Positions 27,460 through 35,466 of a DNA stretch of 64,000 nucleotides are shown here, in pieces. A program made the position numbers and the translations under genes. The DNA comes from Salipaludibacillus agaradhaerens (lineage in GTDB: Bacteria > Bacillota > Bacilli > Bacillales > Salisediminibacteriaceae), in the NCBI RefSeq assembly GCF_002019735.1, contig NZ_KV917378.1:3994869-4058868 (forward strand), written 5' to 3'. The first letter of the stretch is position 1. Each line of letters opens with the position of its first letter. The notes beneath the pieces are model-generated. The model was not told the DNA's origin, ran no database searches, and saw only the letters and a list, made by a program, of their open reading frames with translations.

Positions 27460-27930
27460 ATGACTCAACCAACTATTTTTATGCTTATTTTACTTGCTAT
27501 TGGCTTATTTGCTAAAAATCAATCTTTAATTATTGCTGTCGTGTTTCTGCTTGTTGTTAAATGGAGTGGATTAGCTGATAAAATTTTACCGTTTGCTCAG
27601 CAAAAAGGGATTAATATAGGCGTTACAATTATAACTATTGCTGTCTTAGTTCCCATAGTAACGGGGGATATTGGTTTTAGAGACCTACAAGAAGCTTTGA
27701 AATCATCATATGCATGGATTGCTTTAGCCTCCGGCATTTTTGTGGCTATCATTGCTGCTAATGGGATTGAATTGCTTCAAAATGATCCACATATTACTGC
27801 TGCATTGGTGTTCGGGACGATTCTTGCTGTGGCTGTCTTTAACGGCGTAGCTGTAGGTCCACTTATCGGTGCTGGAATTGCTTATCTGGCCATGAAAATG
27901 GTTGAATTTTTCAGCTCTATTGGCGGATAA
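27460..27930 (+). CDS. ytwI: DUF441 family membrane protein YtwI
   Basis: A 156-residue protein with four to five hydrophobic helices. The start MTQPTIFMLILLAIGLFAKN and the repeated small-residue helices match DUF441 (YeaL/YtwI) proteins, integral membrane proteins of unknown function. ATG 27460 was chosen because AAGGGGAA lies just before it; a longer frame starting at 27436 crosses that site. It sits upstream of citZ, as in B. subtilis, but with a repeat-filled gap of more than 500 bases between them. Confidence 0.85.
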   Translation: MTQPTIFMLILLAIGLFAKNQSLIIAVVFLLVVKWSGLADKILPFAQQKGINIGVTIITIAVLVPIVTGDIGFRDLQEALKSSYAWIALASGIFVAIIAANGIELLQNDPHITAALVFGTILAVAVFNGVAVGPLIGAGIAYLAMKMVEFFSSIGG

Positions 27931-27955
27931 TCGTCTTAGAAAAAATCTATCAATT

Positions 27956-28092
27956 TATCACTGATAAGCGTCATTAAACCTAAAGGCTCAATAAGATAGA
28001 GAGAAAAGTAACTCAATTTAGGTGGGGGTAATTAATTACCAATTAGTGGGGCAGAACGAGAACTCCCACTGATCGAAGGTTCGTTTTATTTG
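27956..28092 (+). repeat. Composite intergenic repeat, copy C
   Basis: The left module TTTATCACTGATAAGCGTC...GGCTCAATAAGATAGAGAG (27956-28008) is followed by a right module (28041-28090). There AATTAGTGGG pairs with CCCACTGATC (one wobble, one end mismatch), and it ends CGAAGGTTCGTTTTATT. The GCTAATGTC link is not evident here. The copy lies between ytwI and the citZ promoter. Confidence 0.7.
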
Positions 28093-28140
28093 AAATAGTA
28101 GTATAAATCAGAATATTTTCTTCCTTTAAAACTTTTTCGT

Positions 28141-28168
28141 TCACAAAAATGTTAAAAATGGTATAATG
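28141..28168 (+). promoter_or_regulatory. Promoter of citZ
   Basis: TTCACA, a 16-base spacer, then an extended -10 TGG-TATAAT. The leader to the citZ ATG is about 270 bases. Confidence 0.6.
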
Positions 28169-28226
28169 ATAAACGAATAAAAAGAAATACATAGACAGTT
28201 AAGTTGCTCTCGCTAACTAAGGTTTT

Positions 28227-28242
28227 TCGTAAACGCTTACTA
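28227..28242. promoter_or_regulatory. cre-like site downstream of the citZ promoter
   Basis: TCGTAAACGCTTACTA matches the CcpA consensus WTGNAARCGNWWWCA at all but two positions and has a near-palindromic GTAAACGCTTAC core. It lies about 55 bases after the predicted start, where binding could act as a roadblock. Confidence 0.5.
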
Positions 28243-28442
28243 AAAGAGATTTCTTAGTCAATTATTTAAGGCTGAGCGCATGTTTATGAGAAAGTATCGA
28301 AGGAAAATAAATAGAGTAGTACCACTAGTTTCACGCACAGGAGTAAATTGTCTGTCGTAAATACGAGTTAATCGAGAAACCTTGGAGGATGAAAGAAGGA
28401 ATAATGAGAAACCGCATATTTTATCTGTAAAGGAGAGGTAGC

Positions 28443-29558
28443 ATGAGTACGACTAAAGGATTGGAAGGTGTCGTTGCTACGACATCAAGTGTAAGCTCAA
28501 TTATTGATGGGGTATTAACTTATCACGGTTATAATATTGATGATTTAGCTGATTATGCCAGTTTTGAAGAAGTGATTTATTTATTGTGGAATCATAAGCT
28601 TCCCAATGAACAAGAACTGATCTCTTTTAAAACAGAACTGTCTTCCGCAGCCGTAGTTCCCGAGGCAGTCATTGAGCAATTACGTACTTTTCCCGTTGAT
28701 AAAGTTCACCCTATGGCGATGTTAAGAACAGCTGTTTCTAACCTTGCTTTGTTTGATGAAGAAGCGGATGAGCAGGATGAGGCTGCTAACTATAGAAAAG
28801 CAATTAAACTTCAGGCACAGCTTCCAACTATCATAACCGCTTTTTCGCGGATAAGGCGTGGTAAAGAACCGGTTAAACCTAATGAAAATTTAAGTTTTGC
28901 TGCTAATTTCCTTTATATGCTCAATGGAGAGAAACCTGATGCTATCTCTGAGAAAGCTTTTAATAAAGCGCTCGTTTTACATGCAGATCATGAGTTAAAT
29001 GCCTCAACTTTTACCGCTAGGGTTTGTGTGGCAACATTGTCCGATATGTATTCGGGGATTACAGCTGCAATTGGCGCTCTTAAAGGCCCTCTACATGGTG
29101 GTGCCAATGAGCGGGTGATGGCGATGCTTACAGACATCGGTGAGGTGGATAAGGCAGAGGCCTATATAAAAGACGCTTTAGCTCGCAAAGTGAAAATTAT
29201 GGGGTTCGGTCACAGGGTATATAAAAATGGTGATCCTCGTGCCAAACATTTAAAGGAAATGTCTCGCCAGTTGACTGAAATTACAGGAACTAACAAGTGG
29301 TATGATATGAGTGTTAAAATTGATGAAATTGTAACGAATGAGAAAGGGTTATTACCGAATGTGGATTTTTATTCTGCATCCGTTTATCACAGCCTTGGCA
29401 TTGAGCACGATATTTTTACACCTATTTTCGCTGTAAGTCGTGTTTCTGGTTGGATAGCTCATATTCTTGAACAATTTGAAAATAACCGACTTATTCGACC
29501 ACGTGCAGAATACACAGGACCAGATCATCAGGCCTGGATACCACTCGAAGAAAGATAA
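28443..29558 (+). CDS. citZ: Citrate synthase
   Basis: Citrate synthase condenses oxaloacetate and acetyl-CoA at the entry to the TCA cycle. The 371-residue Gram-positive short form starts with GLEGVVATTSSVSSIIDG. Catalytic residues: His in LKGPLHGGANERV, His in GFGHRVYKNGDPRA, and Asp in NVDFYSASVYHSLG. The ATG follows GAGAGG. Together with icd and mdh it forms the citZ-icd-mdh cluster; a weak hairpin after citZ may lower read-through. The long leader holds a cre-like site, in line with known carbon-source repression of citZ. Confidence 0.98.
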   Translation: MSTTKGLEGVVATTSSVSSIIDGVLTYHGYNIDDLADYASFEEVIYLLWNHKLPNEQELISFKTELSSAAVVPEAVIEQLRTFPVDKVHPMAMLRTAVSNLALFDEEADEQDEAANYRKAIKLQAQLPTIITAFSRIRRGKEPVKPNENLSFAANFLYMLNGEKPDAISEKAFNKALVLHADHELNASTFTARVCVATLSDMYSGITAAIGALKGPLHGGANERVMAMLTDIGEVDKAEAYIKDALARKVKIMGFGHRVYKNGDPRAKHLKEMSRQLTEITGTNKWYDMSVKIDEIVTNEKGLLPNVDFYSASVYHSLGIEHDIFTPIFAVSRVSGWIAHILEQFENNRLIRPRAEYTGPDHQAWIPLEER

Positions 29559-29568
29559 TGATGGCGGA

Positions 29569-29599
29569 TAAAAGAGGGGACGATCAAACTCCTCTTTTA
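29569..29599 (+). terminator. Hairpin between citZ and icd
   Basis: TAAAAGAGG pairs with CCTCTTTTA, extended by two pairs including a G-U. The T-tract is displaced by several bases, so termination is probably partial. Confidence 0.45.
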
Positions 29600-29708
29600 A
29601 CGTATGTCTTTTTTCGAGTATAATCAAAGTCATGTGCTGTCTGTTGCATTCCTTAAAGGATGTTGGCAGTATAAATATATTACATAGTGACTATTAGGAG
29701 GTTTTTTT

Positions 29709-30974
29709 ATGTCAGGACAGAAAATTACTGTAAATAATGGTGTATTAAATGTTCCGAATGAGCCAGTTATTCCATATATCGAAGGTGATGGTATTGGGCC
29801 AGATATTTGGAAGGCTGCCTCACGTGTGATTGAAGCTGCCGTTGATAAAGCCTATAACGGTGAGAAAAAAATTCATTGGACAGAAGTGTTAGCTGGTGAG
29901 AAAGCTCATACGCAAACAGGTGAGTGGTTGCCGGATCAAACTTTGGATACTATTCGTGAATATATTATTGCGATAAAAGGACCGTTAACTACGCCTATCG
30001 GTGGAGGGTTCCGTTCTTTAAATGTGGCGTTACGTCAAGAGCTTGACCTTTACACATGTCTACGTCCAGTGAGATGGTTTGAAGGTGTCCCATCACCAGT
30101 TAAACGACCGCAGGATACAGATATGGTTATTTTCCGTGAGAATTCAGAAGACATCTATGCGGGAATTGAGTACCAAGAAGGCACTGAGGATGTGAAAAAA
30201 ATCGTTGATTTTCTTCAAAATGAAATGGGAGCAACGAAGATCCGCTTCCCTGAAACATCAGGCATCGGTATTAAGCCAGTGTCTCAACAAGGAACTGAGC
30301 GCCTTGTACGTGCAGCTATTCAATATGCATTAGACGAGGGACGAAAGAGTGTAACGCTCGTCCATAAAGGAAATATCATGAAATTCACTGAAGGGGCCTT
30401 CAAAAATTGGGGCTATGAATTAGCGGAAAAGGAATTTGGTGACAAAGTCTTTACATGGGCTGAATACGATAAAATTGTAGAAGAAAAAGGGAACGATGCT
30501 GCAAATGAAGCCCAGTCACAAGCAGAAGCAGATGGCAAAATTATTGTGAAGGATGCTATTGCGGATATTTTCCTTCAACAAATTCTTACACGTCCTAAAG
30601 AATTTGATGTTGTAGCAACAATGAATTTAAACGGTGACTATATATCTGACGCTTTAGCTGCACAGGTTGGCGGAATTGGTATTGCTCCTGGCGCAAACAT
30701 CAATTACGATACAGGACATGCCATTTTTGAAGCCACTCACGGTACAGCACCAAAATATGCCGGTTTGGATAAAGTGAATCCATCGTCTGTTCTTTTGTCT
30801 GGTGTTTTAATGTTACGTCACTTAGGATGGGGCGAAGCTGCAGACATGATCGAAAATGCCATGGACAAAACTATCGGTAGTAAGACGGTGACGTATGACT
30901 TCGCGCGCTTAATGGATGGAGCGACTGAAGTGAAATGTTCAGAATTTGGAGATGCGCTTATTAATAATCTATAA
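29709..30974 (+). CDS. icd: Isocitrate dehydrogenase (NADP)
   Basis: A 421-residue NADP isocitrate dehydrogenase that produces 2-oxoglutarate. The substrate serine is Ser103 in [24 protein letters not shown] and the [11 protein letters not shown] block hold catalytic and metal Asp residues, and the cofactor loop is [25 protein letters not shown] precedes the ATG. It shares the cluster with citZ and mdh. Full family length, nothing unusual. Confidence 0.98.
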   Translation: MSGQKITVNNGVLNVPNEPVIPYIEGDGIGPDIWKAASRVIEAAVDKAYNGEKKIHWTEVLAGEKAHTQTGEWLPDQTLDTIREYIIAIKGPLTTPIGGGFRSLNVALRQELDLYTCLRPVRWFEGVPSPVKRPQDTDMVIFRENSEDIYAGIEYQEGTEDVKKIVDFLQNEMGATKIRFPETSGIGIKPVSQQGTERLVRAAIQYALDEGRKSVTLVHKGNIMKFTEGAFKNWGYELAEKEFGDKVFTWAEYDKIVEEKGNDAANEAQSQAEADGKIIVKDAIADIFLQQILTRPKEFDVVATMNLNGDYISDALAAQVGGIGIAPGANINYDTGHAIFEATHGTAPKYAGLDKVNPSSVLLSGVLMLRHLGWGEAADMIENAMDKTIGSKTVTYDFARLMDGATEVKCSEFGDALINNL

Positions 30975-31040
30975 ACTTTTCAACGTAACATCACTTTGAG
31001 AAGGGTAAGATACTTATCCAAAAACGAGGAGATGACTAAT

Positions 31041-31979
31041 ATGGCAATCAGACGAAGAAAGATAAGTGTTGTCGGAAGCGGTTTTACAGGAACGACCACG
31101 GCTCTCATGGCGGCCCAAAAGGAGTTAGGTGATGTCGTACTTGTGGATATCCCCAATTCGGAACAACCTACCAAGGGGAAGGCATTAGATATGTTAGAAG
31201 CGAGCCCTGTTCAAGGGTTTGATGCTAATATTATTGGAACTTCCGATTACAAGGACACCGCTGATTCAGATATTGTCGTCATCACTGCAGGTATTCCACG
31301 GAAACCAGGAATGAGCAGAGATGACCTTGTGAGTACGAATGCAAGTATCATGAAAAGTGTTACGAAAGATATTGTCAAATATTCACCAGATTGTTTTATT
31401 ATCGTTCTGACCAATCCAGTAGATGCCATGACTTATGCTGTTTTCCAGGAATCCGGTTTTCCTAAAAACCGTGTTATCGGACAATCAGGTGTCTTGGATA
31501 CAGCGCGGTTTAATACATTTGTGGCACAAGAATTAAATGTTTCTGTAGAAGACGTGACAGGATTCGTTTTAGGGGGCCATGGAGATGATATGGTACCAAT
31601 GCTACGATACAGTTTCGCCGGAGGTATTCCACTAGAAAAGTTAATTTCGAAAGATCGTTTAGACGCGATTGTGGAGCGAACGCGTAAAGGTGGGGGAGAA
31701 ATTGTTAATCTACTAGGCACAGGGAGTGCTTATTTTGCTCCTGCAGCTTCTATTGTTCAAATGGTTGAAGCGATCTTAAAAGATAAAAAACGTATTCTAC
31801 CATCTATTGCATACCTAGAAGGTGAATATGGCTATAACGATATTTACTTAGGGGTGCCTACAGTCCTTGGAGGCAATGGATTAGAAAAAATATTTGAATT
31901 AGACCTTACAGAGGAAGAGAAGCAGCAACTCGATAAATCCGTTGAATCTGTTAAAAGTGTATTAAAACTTGTTAAATAG
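31041..31979 (+). CDS. mdh: Malate dehydrogenase
   Basis: A 312-residue LDH-like malate dehydrogenase. The NAD loop is [12 protein letters not shown] (residues 10-21). The substrate arginines lie in [14 protein letters not shown] (Arg87, Arg93), the catalytic pair is Asp153 (VLDTARF) and His180 (GGHGDDMVP), and TNPVDAMTY is present. ATG 31041 is about nine bases after GAGGAG and gives the B. subtilis length; ATG 31032 touches that site. It is the last gene of the citZ-icd-mdh cluster and is closed by a long terminator. Confidence 0.97.
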   Translation: MAIRRRKISVVGSGFTGTTTALMAAQKELGDVVLVDIPNSEQPTKGKALDMLEASPVQGFDANIIGTSDYKDTADSDIVVITAGIPRKPGMSRDDLVSTNASIMKSVTKDIVKYSPDCFIIVLTNPVDAMTYAVFQESGFPKNRVIGQSGVLDTARFNTFVAQELNVSVEDVTGFVLGGHGDDMVPMLRYSFAGGIPLEKLISKDRLDAIVERTRKGGGEIVNLLGTGSAYFAPAASIVQMVEAILKDKKRILPSIAYLEGEYGYNDIYLGVPTVLGGNGLEKIFELDLTEEEKQQLDKSVESVKSVLKLVK

Positions 31980-31989
31980 TGTGACTACT

Positions 31990-32040
31990 AAGTGTCTCGA
32001 GAAGCTGTTTAAATATAGCTTCCGAGGCACTTATTTATTT
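31990..32040 (+). terminator. Terminator after mdh
   Basis: A long interrupted stem: AAGTG, CTCG and GAAGCT pair in turn with AGCTTC, GAG and CACTT. A T-rich tail follows. Confidence 0.8.
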
Positions 32041-32296
32041 TAATAGGAGCGGGCTTTTATTAACAGAGCATGGATTATTTTCTTTATTTATATCACTTAC
32101 AAACCAATGAATGTTAAATATGAACTAGTGCACTACTTTTAAAAAGAGTTGTGGTAAAAGAAAGCGCCTCCTGAAGATTCATGTATGAGTCGTTTTTTAC
32201 AGGTATAGTTTGTACGATGACATTGGTAAACGCATTAACATTTATAAATGCTAAACAGTTAAAGAAAAGAAATGTAAAAAAGCCATTTTTGCGACT

Positions 32297-32324
32297 TTGT
32301 TAAAAAATGAAAATGTAGTATGAT
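32297..32324 (+). promoter_or_regulatory. Promoter of phoPR
   Basis: TTGTTA and TATGAT with a 16-base spacer, about 70 bases before phoP. The rest of the 417-base gap after mdh holds its terminator and AT-rich sequence; I could not define PhoP boxes there. Confidence 0.5.
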
Positions 32325-32396
32325 GAAATTAAACAGTCACAAAAAAACTTAGAGATTGCTTTGATAGGGGATCAAAGCGGTGCAGGAGGAACCAGT

Positions 32397-33113
32397 ATGT
32401 CGCAAAAATTATTAATTGTCGATGATGAAGAATCAATTTTAACCTTGCTACAATTTAATTTGGAACAAGGTGGTTTTGATGTGACGACTGCTATGGACGG
32501 AAAAACAGCATTGAATACAGCGATGGAGACATCATTTGATTTAATCATTTTGGATTTGATGCTACCTGAGATGGATGGTTTAGAAGTGTGTAAAGCCTTA
32601 AGACAAAATAAAATTTTAACACCTATCTTAATGCTTACCGCAAAGGATGAAGAATTTGATAAGGTGCTAGGGTTAGAGCTAGGGGCGGATGATTATTTAA
32701 CGAAGCCTTTTAGTCCAAGAGAAGTTGTGGCGAGAGTAAGAGCGATTCTTCGACGCTCTCAGAAAATGCTACAAAAAGATGATGTGGAAAAAAACACTCA
32801 CAAAATGACGATCGGCGATGTGGAGATTTTTCCAGATAACTATGAGGTTTATTTGCAGGGGGAAGCGTTAGAATTAACACCTAAAGAATTTGAATTACTC
32901 GTCTACTTAGTCAATCATAAAGGCAGAGTTTTAACGAGAGATCAGTTATTAAATGCTGTTTGGAATTACGAATTTGTAGGGGATACGCGCATTGTCGATG
33001 TACATATTAGTCATCTGCGTGAGAAAATTGAACCAAATACGAAAAAACCAATATATATAAAAACAATACGTGGATTAGGGTATAAATTAGATAACCCGTT
33101 TAAAGATGAATAG
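32397..33113 (+). CDS. phoP: Phosphate response regulator PhoP
   Basis: An OmpR/PhoB-type response regulator of 238 residues that controls the phosphate starvation regulon. The receiver domain (1-120) has Asp9, Asp10 and the phospho-acceptor Asp53 in LIILDLMLPEMDG, Thr in LMLTAKDEE, and Lys in DDYLTKPFSPRE. The winged helix (about 135-235) shows LTPKEFELLVYLVNHKGRVLTRDQLL and the RTIRGLGYK-like end (KTIRGLGYKLD). ATG 32397 follows CAGGAGGA. It overlaps phoR by eight bases. Confidence 0.95.
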   Translation: MSQKLLIVDDEESILTLLQFNLEQGGFDVTTAMDGKTALNTAMETSFDLIILDLMLPEMDGLEVCKALRQNKILTPILMLTAKDEEFDKVLGLELGADDYLTKPFSPREVVARVRAILRRSQKMLQKDDVEKNTHKMTIGDVEIFPDNYEVYLQGEALELTPKEFELLVYLVNHKGRVLTRDQLLNAVWNYEFVGDTRIVDVHISHLREKIEPNTKKPIYIKTIRGLGYKLDNPFKDE

Positions 33114-34887
33114 CTATCGATTCAGATTAATCGTTCCTTTATCATTAATTATTTTACTTGTTCTATTTAGTTTAGGTGCAGTGCTTGGTCCTTTCTTTAA
33201 GGATTTTTATTTAGAGAGAATGTTTGATCGGATTGAAAAGGAAACACATTTAGTTGTTTATCAGCTTGAAGAAATAGATCTAACGGATGAAACGAGGGTT
33301 CAAGAAAGGGTTTCAGAGATTGCTGAACGACTTGATGTTCGTTTAACAGTCATTGAAGAAGAAGGTGAAGTACTAGCAGAAACTGCCACTTCGCCCGAGG
33401 AAATGGATAATCATCTAAATCGTCCAGAAATTCAGTCTGCTGTGGATAATGAGGGTGGAAGAGCAACAAGGTATAGCGCAACCGTTGGAAAAGAATTGTT
33501 ATATTTTGCTTTGCCTTTTGAGACTGAGACAGGTTCCTCAGGATTCATCCGTTTAGGGGTGGCAATGGATGAATTGAATGCTGTGTACCAGAATATCTGG
33601 ACATTACTATTTGTTTCTTTTTTTATTGCTTTTTTAATTATTTTAGTATTAGCATCTAAATTGACGAATCAGATGGTAAAACCCGTTGAGGATGCACGGC
33701 GTGTGGCCAATGAATTGGCAAAAGGTAACTTTGAAGCAAGGACATTTGAAGGGGAAAATTTAGAAACCGGAGAGTTAAACCGCTCGATTAATGTTCTTGC
33801 TGAAAATTTATCACAAATTACAAGAACCTATGAAAGTCAACAAGAAAGACTTGAAACGCTCATAGAAAATATGGGAAGTGGCCTCATATTAATTAATGCT
33901 AAAGGTGATATAACGCTTATAAATCGTTCATGTAAAGAACTATTTGATGAAGAAACAGAACTATGGAAAAACCAGCTTTATTATAAAGTCATTAAACACA
34001 AACAAATCATTCAATTTATACAGGAAATTTTTCTGACAGAATGTCGTACGAGGAAGCCTCTTAAGCTTTCTGTAGGTATTTATTTTAAACATGTGGACGT
34101 ACATGGTGCACCGATAATTGGCATCGATGAAAAGTTAAAAGGGATTGTCCTTGTTTTTCATGATATTACTGAGTTAAAGAAACTCGAGCAAGCTCGAAAA
34201 GATTTCGTGGCAAATGTCTCCCATGAACTTCGAACTCCTGTTACATCCCTAAAGGGTTTTACAGAAACATTACTAGATGGCGCAATGGAAGATGAGAACT
34301 TAAGAAAACGGTTCTTAACAATTATCGCCAATGAATCAGAGCGGTTAGAAGGATTGATAGTCGATTTATTAGAGTTATCAAAAATAGAAGGTGCTAAATT
34401 CCAATTGAATTGGCAACATGTCACGTTAGAATCAGTCGTGGATGAAGTATTTATAATTTTGAAAAATAAAGCGGAAGCGAAAAAGATGAGGCTAGAAAGA
34501 AAAGTAATTGGCTCCACATGTATTGAAGGAGACCCTCATCGGATTAAACAAATTCTCATTAATCTTGTTAATAATGCGATCGTTTATTCACCAGAAGGTG
34601 GCCGAATTAATGTAAGAGTTAAAGAGCAAACGGAAACGGTTATTTTGGAAGTGGAGGACACTGGCATTGGTATTAATAAAAAAGAGATACCTCGCGTGTT
34701 TGAGCGGTTTTATCGTGTGGATAGAGCACGCAGTAGAAATTCTGGGGGCACGGGCCTCGGTTTAGCCATTGTTAAGCATTTGGCTGAAGCTCATCATGCC
34801 AAAATATCTGTAGAAAGTGAAGTAGGGAGAGGGACAAACTTTAGGCTCATGTTTTATAAAAAAAGACAATCAGAGCTAGAGGAGTAA
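33106..34887 (+). CDS. phoR: Phosphate sensor histidine kinase PhoR
   Basis: A 593-residue membrane kinase. Transmembrane helices lie at about 7-30 and 164-185, with an extracytoplasmic sensor between them. HAMP (about 185-240), PAS (about 245-355), HisKA with His373 in FVANVSHELRTPVT, and HATPase_c follow (INNAIVYSPEGG, DTGIGI, GGTGLGLAI). In Bacillus, PhoR senses wall teichoic acid intermediates through the PAS domain. It is translationally coupled to phoP. The PAS insert IIGIDEKLKG is slightly longer than I expect, but nothing is broken. Confidence 0.95.
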   Translation: MNSYRFRLIVPLSLIILLVLFSLGAVLGPFFKDFYLERMFDRIEKETHLVVYQLEEIDLTDETRVQERVSEIAERLDVRLTVIEEEGEVLAETATSPEEMDNHLNRPEIQSAVDNEGGRATRYSATVGKELLYFALPFETETGSSGFIRLGVAMDELNAVYQNIWTLLFVSFFIAFLIILVLASKLTNQMVKPVEDARRVANELAKGNFEARTFEGENLETGELNRSINVLAENLSQITRTYESQQERLETLIENMGSGLILINAKGDITLINRSCKELFDEETELWKNQLYYKVIKHKQIIQFIQEIFLTECRTRKPLKLSVGIYFKHVDVHGAPIIGIDEKLKGIVLVFHDITELKKLEQARKDFVANVSHELRTPVTSLKGFTETLLDGAMEDENLRKRFLTIIANESERLEGLIVDLLELSKIEGAKFQLNWQHVTLESVVDEVFIILKNKAEAKKMRLERKVIGSTCIEGDPHRIKQILINLVNNAIVYSPEGGRINVRVKEQTETVILEVEDTGIGINKKEIPRVFERFYRVDRARSRNSGGTGLGLAIVKHLAEAHHAKISVESEVGRGTNFRLMFYKKRQSELEE

Positions 34888-34971
34888 TTTGTCAGATGTA
34901 ATAGTAACTTTACAGTCTCTTTAAAGTGAGTTAATAGTTATTCGGTATATTATAAGAGTGACTTGTTTATT

Positions 34972-35046
34972 GGAAACGCTATGGATGAATGATTATTCAG
35001 GAGAAACCCTACCTGATCTCTCAATCAATCCGTTCGTTTCCGTCGT
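34972..35046 (+). other. Nested inverted repeats after phoR
   Basis: GGAAACG (34972-34978) pairs with CGTTTCC (35035-35041). Inside, GGAT pairs with ATCC and CAGG with CCTG, giving one long branched hairpin. It lies directly before a clear terminator at 35047. It may be the phoPR 3' end or a separate small RNA. Confidence 0.4.
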
Positions 35047-35081
35047 GAGCGAAAGTTCCCCCCTGGACTCTCGCTCTTTTT
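35047..35081 (+). terminator. Terminator downstream of phoPR
   Basis: GAGCGA-A-AGT pairs with ACT-C-TCGCTC (nine pairs around one mismatch) over a ten-base loop and is followed by TTTTT. The remaining 380 bases up to polA are AT-rich and hold nothing I recognise. Confidence 0.75.
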
Positions 35082-35466
35082 CTACTTCACAATACAAACA
35101 AAAATATCCCTCTCTCTCCTCCATTTTTACTTACACATGATACCTATGAGAATATAAGCCAATATGTTATGTTAGTCTCTACGCTCATTAAGTATATCTT
35201 CCCCTGAGCAAAAGGAAAATAAGTGACTAAGACTAAAGAAGAAGAGCATTTTTTCTCGATGATAGGTCAAATTAAACTTGTTAGAAGGCATTACTGATAG
35301 GTTATAGCTTACATTATTTTTAGGAAGCATCTCATCAAAATAAGGTTACTAACATATCAACCCTTCAAAATTAAAATCATTTTCCGTGCCTCATAAACCA
35401 ATTGAATAATGAAAAAACAGAATTCATGATAGAATAAAATTATTAATTAAAAACGAGGTGTTGAAT

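Noticed and set aside
34958-35140. 60-residue open frame after phoR
   Set aside because: It runs through the nested hairpin and terminator; no ribosome site and no family resemblance.
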